Origin: Cyclina sinensis | Lineage: Eukaryota > Mollusca > Bivalvia > Venerida > Veneridae | Reading direction: 5' to 3' | Assembly (NCBI GenBank): GCA_012932295.1 | Contig: JAAONU010000014.1 | Location: 434,001-498,000 of the forward strand | DNA length: 64,000 bases | Program-made: the position numbers and the translations under genes | Part shown: one piece after another, positions 12,288 through 24,425 of the stretch | Position numbering within the stretch: the stretch's first letter is position 1 | How the letters are laid out: each line of letters begins with the position of its first letter | Notes under the pieces: generated by a model | Database searches by the model: none | Told to the model about the DNA's origin: nothing | The model's input: the letters and a program-made list of their open reading frames with translations, nothing else

Positions 12288-13342
12288 TCAGTCTAAACCT
12301 ATCCATTCTGGAGGAAAATAATGGGAATAATTAAAATGAACTCTTCCAGAAGAGCCCTCTCTCATTGGATACTTGTAGTAAACGACACGCCCTCCTGACA
12401 AAAATCCTGCCCACCATCCAAATGTTCCAACTGTCATTATCACGTGATCACAACTAGCCACCACAGCCAAATCATAAATAGGTGAAATCTTAATAAATAC
12501 ACTGGATATATTCTTACGTCTTATCAATTCTTCGGCATACTCCATTTCATCTGAACATACGATGAACACAACAGGACCAAGTCTGTCTAACATATAATTA
12601 ATTGCATTGTAGATATAGCTGTCGGGAGCAACGTTATTACCATGCACTTGAATAGAATCCCAAAGTATATCTCCTCGTCTTATATGAATTCCAACCACGC
12701 TTACATTTATTCCATATTTCATTGAATAGGCCTCTCTATAATTGTCTACAATGTATTTTGCCGAGTCTCGTATATGCCTTTTAAAGGTAAATTCTTTCTG
12801 CACGTCCTTACGAACATTCCAGAAATACTTCCAGGATTGTAGATATTCGCCCAACACATAACTTCGATATTTTGGCAAGTCCATAAATGTTTCGTCAAAT
12901 ACACAGCAATATCGCGCCAGTTTTCTGCTGAACGTCCAACAAGCGTCTCTACTGACCCTAACCTCAGCCGAAGGAACTTCAAAATATTTGACTAGGTCGT
13001 CGTCCTTTCCTAAAAGTATTGTAAGACCATTTAGTCTTGAGATTCCATATATAGACGCATACTGGAACATGTGGTTACCGAGTCTTCCATTAAACGTTTG
13101 ACAGATGTAATGACTGGTGTTCTGTGGCATGGATGTATAGCGGTAGACCACATTTCTTGGTAGAATTACTGCATAAACAATACACAGAACAATTATAGTT
13201 GCTCCATGTAAACAAATCAGTGGTTCTGAAATGGTAAAAACATAAACATTTTGTGCCAATAAAAGTGTAATCTCTAAAGTCTTGAAAAAAGCATTTTGAC
13301 ATAACACGTACCTAGTATGTTTACTAACAACCAGAAGCACAT
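12288..13342 (-). CDS. GT11 alpha-1,2-fucosyltransferase-like, type II membrane protein
   Basis: Two exons: 13312-13342 (ATG at 13342, ten codons plus one base, donor ctag|GTACGTG) and 12288-13225 (acceptor ccatttcag), separated by an 86-bp intron. Phases match and give 322 residues, normal for family GT11. The enzyme transfers fucose from GDP-fucose in alpha-1,2 linkage to galactose-type acceptors in the Golgi lumen. A hydrophobic signal anchor (ATIIVLCIVYAVIL) lies near residues 18-32. The GT11 N-terminal motif GRLGNHMFQYAS follows at about residue 57, then the donor-binding motif VVGIHIRRGD (about 187), the VCSDEMEYAE motif and the C-terminal CDHVIMTVGTFGWWAGFLSG. Several N-glycosylation sequons (NTS, NVS, NIS, NYS) occur. 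The frame is intact. The first exon rests on splice logic only; acceptor specificity cannot be read from sequence. Confidence 0.87.
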
Positions 13343-14497
13343 TTAAGTTTAGTACATAAAAATAGAAATCACTTACTGCGCCATGAGTAATAACCTTTAC
13401 ATATGTAGCGCCTCATTGCATAGACACATGTAAGATAAGTTATCAGTTACACTTTGGTATAAACGATAAGGTTAAATAGAGGCTAATAAATATATATATT
13501 GTCCTAATTTTGAGTAAGCTATGTCAAGATTATGTGACCCCTTATTTTATCTATTGTCAGACATAATACATGTACAGCCGGCGACATATGATTAAATTCA
13601 CCTCCCTATGAGTGATAACTGTAGAGCATATTGTCTGTATTTTAATCGATTTTGTCTACTGTGCACAAGCTCTGGATTACGAAACAGAACAGGACAGAAC
13701 ATACCTCTGTTAACTCAAAACGTATTACAGTTACATGCGTATACAGTGCAACATTTTTGTGCAAAGTCCAGTTCAATTTTAAAAATAACCACCATTGCTT
13801 TCACCACCAAGAAAAACGAAAATCACCTTTGTTAGAAGCAGCAGCACGTCCACAAGCCCTGCCAGCAGCTCAACTACCCTCAATGCTACAAGCTGCAGCG
13901 CTAGCAGCAGTTGTCAAAAAAGATTCATATTACAAACAGACAACTCGCTGATGCCTAATAAATATCTTAAGACGGTCATCAGTCGTGACAAGGGAATTCC
14001 TGCTTCAGACATTTATTTGGCAAACTTACAGCTTTATATTACATAAAACAGACAGAAGAAAGGTTTATAACCATTATGAATGACAGAACCTTAACTAAAA
14101 ATACTTTGAAGCATCGAAGAATGTAGTTTTAATTGGACATTAAAATTTTGATTTTTTCGTCTAGAGCACCTTGATGAATATCTATCGTATTGCTCTTCAC
14201 TAACCTTTGTTCTCCGATATTTGTTTCATTTCTTTTATTTTAAAAGGTTTTCGTTGATTTATTTTAGATGAAAAAATCTCGCGTTTTCTAAAAGCGTAAA
14301 GACTCAGGGCTTTGTGCTTAGAAGCGAAGATTACCAGAAAATTTACAACCACGTGCACTTTTGTTATATACTTGATTGAAGTGAATATTATAAGTGTAAT
14401 CATTTATTGAGTTATGCATTTGTGAGTTGCCAAAATTACTTTCTAGAGAAAATAGGTCAGGGGCTAAGTTATTTTGTTTCGTTTTTCGTATTTGTAG
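13343..14497. other. Divergent intergenic region with AGC-rich patch
   Basis: This 1.15-kb gap separates the minus-strand fucosyltransferase gene from the plus-strand channel exons, so it may hold 5' ends of both. At about 13838-13920 an imperfect AGC/CAG-rich, locally GC-rich patch would encode a Ser/Thr-rich stretch in one frame (SSSTSTSPASSSTT). I found no donor site beside it and no phase-matching join to the first channel exon, so I do not call it coding. The missing signal-peptide exon of the channel could lie here or upstream. Confidence 0.4.
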
Positions 14498-17400
14498 TGT
14501 ATACGTACTGGGAGTCTGCGGCGGTTACATGAGACATGAGAATATCAGTCTGGAGCTGGACAGGTTACTTCACGGTTATGACAGACGACTCAGGCCAGGT
14601 TACGGGGGTAAGACTTATATCTGTATCCTCTTTATATGACTTTATGTTTACTACAGGCCACACTTGAAGCAAAAATTTAGCATATATAACGTAGAATAGC
14701 GACACACGCGTTTTGGACCAAGTGATGCATTTCATTACATCATAGATATTAATTTTTTTATATGTTTAGTGTTTCCTTGACTTAGTTGGGCTAAGAATAG
14801 TTGGACTGATATAAAATACGAGTCTTAACATTAGATTAAACACGCATTATTTTCGAGTAAATGTTTTAATTTTTTATGAATTTTTAAATTTACTCTTTTG
14901 AAACATGTTACTGTAAGAGAAATATTTAAAACCTTAGATATATATTTCAAGAAATTCTATAGTGGATCTTCACATGATAATAAAGAGCAACGTGTTAAGC
15001 TTTTAGTATAATTCTTGAATTTTAATGTACATTTTCGTTTTTGATATATTATAGAAAAACCTCTGGTGATCAAGACCGATATCTTGGTGCGTTCTATGGG
15101 CCCAGTCAGTGAGAGGAGCATGGTAAGTTTACTTGTTTATCAGTTAGTAGTCAAAATAGCCTGTTGATTTGTATTGTGCATAAGTATGTTGTAAATGTTT
15201 GACACTTGAGATGGTCAATCTCAAGTCACTCAGTGCAATGATAAATTAAGTTTTAAAAATAATCAATCAGGATATCTTTTTTTAAATGATTTATAGATGT
15301 CATATTTATCCAACTCGACGGCTGCTCTCTCTCTCAAACCACTACTTGCCGAGAAAGATTGAAATGTCAAAGCAGATTCTCAATTCCAGGTTTGATTGGA
15401 AATCTTATATTAATCCCATTCGATGACTACTTCCTGGGTTCAAAACCAGTGCTTGTGCCGGAATTGTGGAATGCGGAAAGTCACTATAAAACGTTATAAG
15501 TGCAATTTAAGAGATGCCGGTGGTTATTTTCATTATTTAATTGTTCACTTTTTTCTAGACTATATCAGACGGATTTTTTGGGGGAAAATTCAAGTCACTT
15601 TCAAAAAGACAGTAAATGAAAATGACAAGGTTACACTTAAATATATGCAAATTTATTGTTGTTGTGCTCAAGTGTCTTTTTCAAATCCAGCCGGCTAACT
15701 AAGTAACTAACGCTGCTTTTAAAAACATTGTCAACATTAGCTACACTGGTCTTATAATGCAGAGTAAGCCATGCATGTACTTTTTTCTCTCTTTGTTTTT
15801 TTACATTCTTGTTTCTTCTCATTTTTTCTCCCGGTTACACACAGCCTGGTTGTTTGAATTCTGAATTTTGTTTTAAAAAAACTATAACATCATGTCTAAC
15901 TGTTATGGGTATCAATGATTTTGTTAAACTATTACCTGAAAAAGAAAATGCCTTTTCGACATGCAAGGAAATTATTTTTTGATATTAGAAGCAGCTTTCA
16001 GTACACGGCTCTCGTTTGATAATAAGATGATTTCTTGAAAAAAGAGAATAATCACCAGATTTAGATAAAAGTCGTACAGAAATTGGCAATACACAGTCAA
16101 CTATAAATGCCGGTGCTAAGTTATCTTCGGTCAATGATTTATTTGGTAAAAACTTGAATCTTTATTTCATAATATAATAGTACTTCACAAAAATAAGGGA
16201 GCAAAAATGACAGGACTAGTCGTCAATATGTGTATATCTGTAGGCAACGTATCTGCCAGCTACACACAAGACAAGACTAAACTTAATTCTTAATGTGACT
16301 GTTTATAGGCGTATACTTGATTATGTAACCTAGGCTGCAGGCAGTTCAGAAAAAAATGGCTCCAACTACCTAACAAAATGAAGTGATCTCCTCAAAGATT
16401 CGTTTCAAATTGGTAACAGTTGTGTTTCAGAATACATGAAAAACAGCGAGATTGTATCAATTACCCAGCAGAATCCGACATATCTGAGAGAGATTATGCT
16501 TCAATTTATAACCTTGTTCTTCCTCGCGAGACAATTCTCTTGGTGTTGTCTTGTCTTAAATTTATCAGCCAAATCTCTTGAATACGCGCTGTAACGAAGG
16601 CCTATCATTCTGATCATGGCAGACATGGCAAAAAATGTAGTAGAATTAGCGACTAAAAGGCAGTCTGCACTAGCTTTTAAATTGAATGGCACCAGTATTA
16701 TCAACAAAAGTCCAATATTCGGAAAAAAAACTTTGATTAATTTAACTGTTTTCTAAATTAAGTTTCTTTGTAGCTTCTGGTAGAAAGTACACTATTCATG
16801 AGTAGAAAACCACTGCCTCATTCATTATGGAAACAATTTATATATTTCACCCTTGAGTAAAATTAATTTGACAGATACGAGATAAACGACAAATGTTGAT
16901 TGCAACAGATGGGCAGATTGATTAGCGTGTCTCACTGGAAACCACACATCATTCAGGCTTCCTTTAGCATTCTTAATGTCTGTCTTTCTTCTTTTAACAG
17001 CTTAGTATAGTCAACTCATGTTGCAGTACTGATGCTTCAAAAAATTAAACTGAAAGAATATTGCTTAGGCATTTATTGTTGTGAGGGATTGTTTAAAACA
17101 GCATGTATTCCTCTGATAATTTCTGAGGAAAAAAGAAATTTATAACCGTAAAAATGTTTTATCTTTTAAAGTATGTTGCCCAGATTCGAGTTTTTTCTTT
17201 AAAACGTTTTAGTTTTATGTCGTCAGTCATATTTCTGTAATATTCCTTTTTAATCACTAAATTTTTCTATATATTCCGCCCCACCCCCGACATCAAAATA
17301 ACCGCATATTTGAAAAGTACTTATACGTTTTCAGGGACAAGTAGCTTATTCCATTAGTGGAAATAAGTCATATAATGCCATGAAATTTACAATTATAAGG

Positions 17401-20209
17401 AAGCATCTGAGTATATCTGGAATTCTGAATGACTTTCAGCATCATCGATGACCTTGATAAAGATCTTAATAACCTTGACCTACAGTTTGCATCAAACATC
17501 ATTCAGTGTGAAAATGCGAAAGAAACATTCAGTCAGGAGATTATAGTTTTTTATCTAAAATAAAGTTATAACCGTTTTACCTTTCTGATTAACAATTACA
17601 CGTTATTTTCATGTATAAGAAAATACATACTTTATTACCGACCTTTTTTGTAAAGTATAGAATATCATTATCAGTCATGAAGTGATATCACAGAACACAG
17701 AAGTTGTATCGTGCAATTCGTTGATTTTTCTTTACTTATAGTCACACAGTTAGTTTGTAATATATGACTGTATCGTTCTGCTGAATAGTTTCTAATGGAT
17801 CAATTATAATGCACACACTTAACAATTGGGTCATACACCATTGTTTGGTTAGCATTGTACATTTCCATAGCTTTCCCTTGTAGTGTCGTCTTGTCAAGAT
17901 CCTGTTAAGAAAGGACAGAATTAACTTGCAGATAGCATGCAACACTGGCAAAATAAAACTGTCGCCACGCCACTTTATGGAAAGTAAAATGTAGGATAAA
18001 AGATCAGTTTTGTCTAGGTTAATGAATAGCATTTAAATGCAAAACAATAAGTGCTACGGATGCCGTTGTCCTTTTCTTCTGTTTTCGTTGAAAATGATAA
18101 TAAGACACGTTTAACAAGAATATGGAGAACTACTTTCAAGAGAGTTGAACAGTTTACTCCACGGCTGAAAATATCATTTCAAAATGTTCTTATAATACAT
18201 ATTGTTATTTAGCGGTAGATATTCATACATATTGAACGCAATACGTCTACTAGCAGTGAAATAACAGAACATTGTAAGCAGTGGAACCATAGTAGTTTAC
18301 AAACATAAAAGTTGCCTTTATGATGACAAATGTTTTTGTCTTTATGCTTTCACCTAGAATATTTCAGGATTACTCTATGGACTGCTACTTCCGGCAGCTC
18401 TGGGTTGACGAAAGGCTCGCATTGAATGTTTCATTACCTAATATTTCGTTAAATATAAAAGTGTTAGAGCGTCTGTGGTACCCGGACACGGTGTTCCTTA
18501 ATGGTGGAAAATCGTTCGTTCATATGGTCCCAATGCCGAATAAATTCTTCCGTATCAATAAAGATGGATCTGTGCTTTATTCACAGAGGTAAGTTAAGGA
18601 AATGAAAGATTTTTTTTTCAAAGAAAGACATTAAATGCTGAGCAAATATATTGCAAGATCTTTAAATATGAACAAAGGGATTAAGTTTGTAAAATGTTAT
18701 AATTATGTAAGTCCTACAAAAAGAGCAAAGAAAAATTATTATACAATTTTTTACACTTAAGGTACCTCTTGTTTTACTTTGTCAAGAATGACTGTATGCT
18801 TTCAGACTTACGATAAAGGCGACGTGTAAGATGCGACTAGAGAAATATCCTTTAGATTCGCAGAATTGTCAACTTTACGTTGGGAGCTGTAAGTATAGGG
18901 GTTGCAATACCAGGAATGTTTTCATTTCAACTGTTAACGCCTAGTCTGACCTTAAAGTAAGTTGATAGTTTTAAGTGTCATTATGTTTGAAGCTATATTG
19001 ATGCTATCACAAAATGTAAGATATATCTTAAACCGTATCCTGTATTTTAAGCATAAAGCAACGTCCTGGTATATGTCAGATGAATGACATTAACCTAAAC
19101 ACTCTGAATGATGAGATAGTCGCAGTTTCTGTCCTAAATAAACTTGAATCACAGTTCAGGAAACGTATTTAACGATTGACATAATCCTTTTAAAAATTAT
19201 CACGCAAAAATGCGTCTTGTATTGCAATTTTAGGATATTCCACTCTGTCTTTATGGTTAAAAGCAGCAACCGCTCTAAAAGGCAATTTGTAAATGATTTT
19301 ATACAACAACAAAAAAATTCACGGAATAGAGACTGGTTCTTATTCCGTTTATCGGTTCTGGTGAAAGATATAGATGTTCAAGATTCTGTCAAATATTGAA
19401 GGAAATTATCTAGAGACTTCATTGTAAGCTCTTGAAATTACTTGGAAAGTGGGCTAGTTTCACGGTTTCGTTTTCATTTTATTCAGTTACAAAGTGTTTA
19501 TTCTTCCATGATACGAGAATTCATCAGAACGTTTCGTTATTTATTTCTCTCCCATATACAAATACATTTACTCCAATGCATAAATTTGATAGAGAAATTG
19601 AAACTGCATTCAGGAATGAATTAGTTTCAATCACAATCTGGCTATTTTCGCAGTATTTAGATAAAAAAATAATGAAAGTCGAAATACATACATACCTTAA
19701 AGGGTGTGTAACGCTGCATAAACAAGCAGAGGATTAAGTTCGAAAAGTGCATGTACTCTAAAATGTCGTATATGACAGTCTGAGTTTGTAGGCGGATAAA
19801 GGCATGTTTTTCTGATACGAAAATGTCAATCAAAACTAGACGGCTAAGAACATTGTCGCCGTAAAAGAGCTTAGTGTAGAGAATAGATGATATGCAATTG
19901 AAGTGAATCCTAGAAGAGTTAATTTCAGAGGAAGCAATATTTACGATACTGACAAATAACCAAAGGAGATGTGTGCTTTTATAACATATTATATTTGTGC
20001 TTTTATTATATATCATATGATATTTGTGCTTGTGTAATAGACCTATACATATTTTTCTTACATTTCAGTCGCTTATTCCACTGATGACGTCATATACGAG
20101 TGGCGTTTTGGGCGCGAGAATTCAGTGGAGATTGCAGCTGATATGACACTATCACAGTTTGATTTGTTGCAAGCTCCGTGCTTTAACAGCACTTCATTTC
20201 TCCGTGGGG
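14498..20209 (+). other. Channel gene: extracellular ligand-binding domain exons
   Basis: Exons 1-5 of the found set encode the extracellular domain. After the Cys-loop exon (18806-18888) the next exon reads [18 protein letters not shown], matching the GSYAYT..VxYEW segment of alpha-type rather than beta/RDL-type subunits. Exon 18368-18588 carries the complementary-face FRQLW and the MPNKFFRI motif. The exon pattern (68, 221, 83 and about 140 bp) is the one I know from vertebrate GABA-A genes, so the intron positions look ancient. The intron 15123-18367 is 3.2 kb and contains no recognised feature. Confidence 0.85.
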
Positions 20210-21905
20210 GTAAGTGTACCTTTTTACTTATCGCGTGGCTCATTTGAAATACAGTTCGAGTATGCCGATGTGCGTACAGCTGATTTATAATTAAAATGAA
20301 ATAAAGTTGCTATACGTACAAAAAAGTCATTGATTGGGATCATCATTCAGCCAATTATACCCTTAATAATTGGATTGTAACTGAAACCGCCAATGCTGTA
20401 CTTTCAGCCCAGCATTCCATACTGTCAATACACTTCTATCTACGTCGGCATATGGGGTTCTTTCTGATAAATGTGTATGTACCTTGCTGTTTGCTTGTTG
20501 TTCTCTCTTGGGTTTCCTTTTGGATAAACAGAGAGGCTACCTCAGATAGAATCGCCTTAGGTAAGTTTTAGGACTTTTTATTTTGTATTATCTCGTTATT
20601 TCTTTTCCAGTTAATGTGATATAAAGTATATTTTATTAAGCAGACCTGAAAAAAAGCAAATTACACTCAGACAAAATGGTGTACCCTCTCGTAGGCATTA
20701 TGCTATGCTGGCTAGTATTTAAGTTTGCAATATCGTTTATCATATTTTCGTATTTTACTTTTGGAGGGATAATGCAGAAAAGTTCTAAGCGCTGTAATAT
20801 AATGAAGCAGATAGCACTCTTTTGCATTCACCCTCCGATATACTATGTAGTTAAATGACTTTGAAAAAAAAGAAATTTACGTCGATAAATTTGATTTGTT
20901 TATTAACAGAAATATTCTCAAGTACGATAAATAGAACTATCTTCAGGTACGATGACAGTGCTAACCATGACCTTTATAGGGTTAGACAATCGCAACGATT
21001 TACCGAGGGTGTCATATTCAACAGCCCTCGATATATATGTGGCTATCTGTTTCGTATTCGTTTTGGCGACTATAATACAGTTCGCTGCCGTACATTACTA
21101 TACAAAACTAGGTTATGGCGAGGGACCACAACTGGCCAGGTTTATTGCAAAAGAAGTGGAATTGGAAGAGATACTAGAGGATCAGGTAAACAGCGTCTCG
21201 GACTTTTTCATAAAAGCAAGTTTTCCGAAGCTTGTACATGAATTTATAAAAAGGAGTTTCCAACCAGGAACGATGTAAAAAAAATTTAAAAGGCTTCACG
21301 TGTCCAATATCTATCTGCCATTATTTCATTTTCAGTAAAAATATAGAAGAAAACAGTTATGGTACCAGTTGATAATAGAAAATGAAAATTGATCTGAAGT
21401 TTATTTTAGGAAATGTAAGGGGTGTTTTCTTTTAAAGTCGTTATGATGTTAAAAACAGTGACGTAAATGAATGGCTTATAATGTTTTAAACCTACAGCTA
21501 AATGTAAATATGTAATTGAATAAATTCTTTAAAAGCATTTTCAAATGTTCCACCTTTAATAGCAATTTTTCTACGTTTTCTTAAAGTAAAGGATCAATCT
21601 GATAAATACATGTGTTTCAGGCTGAAGATGATGCTAACAGTGCCAGTGAATCTACAAGAGAAAATGGACATAAAAAGCAAATTTATGTAAAGAGCAAACC
21701 GAAAGAATCGGCTTTGTTTAAGTGCTGGAATTGTTTCTTTGGAACAAAGAACATTCGACATAACACTATGTTTGGAAATGTTTTTGGCCTGAACAGTGTT
21801 AGTAAAATTGACAAGATGTCTCGGATTTTATTTCCAGTGGTTTTCTTTGCCTTCAACATTCTGTACTGGTGTATATACCTGTCAGATACATCCCAGCTGT
21901 TATAG
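14498..21905 (+). CDS. Cys-loop ligand-gated ion channel subunit, GABA-A alpha/GRD-like (5' exon missing)
   Basis: Eight exons join in phase: 14498-14607, 15055-15122, 18368-18588, 18806-18888, 20069-20209, 20408-20560, 20947-21185, 21621-21905 (TAG at 21903). All introns start GT and end AG. The chain has 432 residues from the first exon. It contains the N-terminal helix region ([20 protein letters not shown]), loop D FRQLW, loop [11 protein letters not shown], the Cys-loop (two Cys 13 residues apart around KYPLDSQN), four membrane segments and a short TM3-TM4 loop of roughly 80 residues. It resembles GABA-A alpha and insect GRD subunits. The first exon begins in phase 2 and has no ATG before its only internal Met, so the signal-peptide exon lies upstream and was not found. 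The channel acts in the plasma membrane as part of a pentamer. Confidence 0.92.
20408..21905 (+). other. Channel gene: pore and TM1-TM4 exons
   Basis: TM1 is [20 protein letters not shown] (exon 20408-20560). TM2 spans the next junction: ..[22 protein letters not shown]3 is [19 protein letters not shown] (exon 20947-21185) and TM4 is [19 protein letters not shown] (last exon). The pore-entrance triplet is Ser-Asp-Arg instead of the Pro-Ala-Arg typical of anion-selective GABA and glycine receptors. The TM3-TM4 loop is basic and carries two CysXXCys-like cysteines (KCWNCFF). The stop follows TM4 by only a few residues (DTSQLL), usual for the family. Confidence 0.88.
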
Positions 21906-22749
21906 CAGTGTAACGACAATTTCAGGAATGTGGACTTTCAGTCTTATCATTTTCAAATCAGGTTTATGGCGAAATGCAAATCGTATCGGAATGTTTCATA
22001 CAAATCAGATTTATTTTTTCCCTTGAGCAATTAATAACTGGATAAAATAACGCTGTGCCTTGTTTTTAAAAATCTAGCAAACACTTCACACCCGCTTGGT
22101 ATGTTAAGTCCTTCTTCAGATGTAAGAAATACGTTTTTTCTGTATGACTATTTTGCGTCAGTGACTTGGCAATTTTGGCAATGACCTGAAACAAGATTGT
22201 TTTGATTGATTTTCTTTCCTTTTACAGTAAAACTTTGAAACAACACAGGGTAACTATTCATAAAAGAAAATAAAATACACTTACCTTTTTAATTTAAAAG
22301 AAGTAAAACTTTCTTATTGCGTTAGATTACTGATAGTAGTTAATTTTATTGCGTGACTTAATCCGTTTTGTATTTCCAAGACGGATAATAGTTGAAGCAG
22401 GATAAAAGATCTTTGCCCGAACACCACAACCCATCATATACCATTTTACGACTTCAGTCGTATCATTTTAGAGTTTCTTAACATTTTAAAATTGTCAGTA
22501 ATTTGACTGCCAAACCAACTGTAATTTTTGTATAAAATTAACCATTTCTTCTTTGTCATGTAAACAGTACAAGACATTTCTATTGCAAAAAAAGGACCAT
22601 GATTTCATTGATATGTACACAAGCCTCTTCTTAACGAATTTGTTAAAATGTTCTGGGTGTTTTATTGAGTGCAAACATTCTATTAAAATTAAAAAAGAGA
22701 AACAAAACTCATTTTCTCTGGTCGTGTAAAGAAACCATAAATAAACGTT

Positions 22750-23275
22750 GGATCTAATCTGGCACAGTTACCACTACACTGCGAAAACATTACGGGACAT
22801 TTCTAACTTGGAACTGTCACGAAAGACATATTACCGATTCACGTTATGCTGAATATTTCTTCTTGAAATTATGCAGTTTGAGAATAATTTCCTGCGTTTA
22901 TTTTTGCAAGAAATATGAAAAACTAAATCGTAGAGAATACTTATTTAAGCCACTAAAATGTCTTTCAAAAAGGATATATTTTCATTTACAGGAACGACAG
23001 AATTAAAATTCAATTTGCAAAATCGCCACCGGGTTAAAGTTCATGATCATACATATACGTACTGATGTAATTCGACAACATAACATATGAAAAAACAAAC
23101 CATTTAGCTTGTTAGAAAATTATGTTATATGTTGAGTCCTATCTGTCTCAATTATCCACTGCGCAAACATTATGGATATTTGTAAATCAGACCTGTCATG
23201 CAAGGCATATCACAGATTCACAATATGCTGAATATGTCTATTTTACACGAGTTTTGCATATCAAATTTATAGGAA
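22750..23275. repeat. Diverged direct duplication, copies ~385 bp apart
   Basis: Sequence at about 22770-22880 (cactgcgaaaacattacggg, then ctgtcacgaaagacatatta, then gattcacgttatgctgaata) recurs at about 23157-23265 with the same order of words and moderate divergence. No ORF is conserved between the copies. Confidence 0.6.
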
Positions 23276-23436
23276 TATGACAGAGGTAATTCATGTCTGA
23301 ATATATCAAAAAAGAAATCACTTTAACTTTTTTTGCACTGTGATTGAAAGTTTATGAAATCCCTTTTAATTTGTTCTAAAAAATCTATTTGTTACAAAAT
23401 ATTATTTAACAGTTATCCTCATAACTGAAATATTTC

Positions 23437-23870
23437 AAATCCTGACACATTTTTTTCATATGATTGGTATATGTCATATACTGACAAATTCTCCATATGA
23501 TTGGTATATGTTATGTACTGACAAATTCTCCATATGACTGGTATATGTCAGATACTGACAAATTCTCCATATGATTGGTATATGTCATATACAGTCAAAT
23601 TCTCCATATGACTGGTATATGTCATATACTGACAAATTCTCCATATGACTAGTATATGTCATATACTGACAAATTCTCCATATGATTGGTATATGTCATA
23701 TACTGACAAATTCTCTATATGATTGGTATATGTCATATACTGACAAATTCTTCTCTTGACTGGTATCTCAAATGCTGACAAAATCTCCTTATGAATAGTA
23801 TAAGTCAAAATCGTTCTGTCAAATTCTGACAAATTTCTCCATAAGATTGGTATATCTCAAATACTGGCTA
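23437..23870. repeat. 37-bp minisatellite, about 10-11 copies
   Basis: The unit is 'catatgattggtatatgtca' followed by 'tatactgacaaattctc'. It repeats with near-constant 37-bp spacing from about 23457 to 23750; more diverged units extend to about 23870. Central copies differ at one or two bases (g/a in 'atga(t/c)tgg'). The unit contains CATATG and a weak palindrome (TATATG..CATATA). There are no unique spacers between units, so this is not a CRISPR array. Confidence 0.9.
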
Positions 23871-24324
23871 TTCATCTCTGAATGAGTTTTCATGAGACAA
23901 CACCATTCTTTAAAATGATGTCGGTTTTTCTTAAAATCAGTCTGTTGTGTTGTTTTTAGAAAATACAATGGCTCTCTTTTACTGCACATGTGAAAGTTTC
24001 CTTAAGATTTTTTGTTTTGAAAACAATTAATTTATTCCAACAATTATTTAAGATTTACCTGTTTACTCCACTTGACCAAAATTAGTAATTAATTCACAAT
24101 CCGATTAATGTGGTCTTGTGTTTAAATCAAACGATAAGCTTATATTGTGCCCTTCAGCTTCTTGACCCGAAATAACTTATAACTGTGTAACAGTGACCTG
24201 TGTAGTCATACACAATGAAAAAAATGAAAAAAAAAATAGTAGAGTTTCTGATTAGACTAATATCTATAATTCTACATGTCGTCTTAGAACAAAACAAGAG
24301 AACTTGTAATCGCTTACATTAAAT

Positions 24325-24425
24325 GTTTTACTTTACATAATACAAGATCCTTTTAAATATTTAACTTTACATAATACAAGACCCTTTTAAATGTTTAACT
24401 TTACATAATACAAGATCCTTTTAAC
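24325..24425. repeat. 34-bp tandem repeat, three copies
   Basis: The word 'ctttacataatacaag' starts at 24331, 24365 and 24399, exactly 34 bp apart. Each is followed by 'a(t/c)ccttttaa'. The copies are nearly identical, which implies a recent expansion. Confidence 0.85.

Noticed and set aside
12746..13302. Alternative frames over the fucosyltransferase exon
   Set aside because: They lack GT11 motifs; the main frame carries all of them.
13795..14046. Ser/Thr-rich ORF as N-terminal exon of the channel
   Set aside because: No donor site and no phase match to the exon at 14498; probably an AGC-rich simple repeat.
20855..21241. 128-codon ORF overlapping the TM2-TM3 exon
   Set aside because: Out of frame with the channel exon and without homology; the other frame is clearly the channel.
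23437..23870. Possible CRISPR-like array of 37-bp repeats
   Set aside because: Units are directly adjacent with no unique spacers, and the surroundings are eukaryotic.
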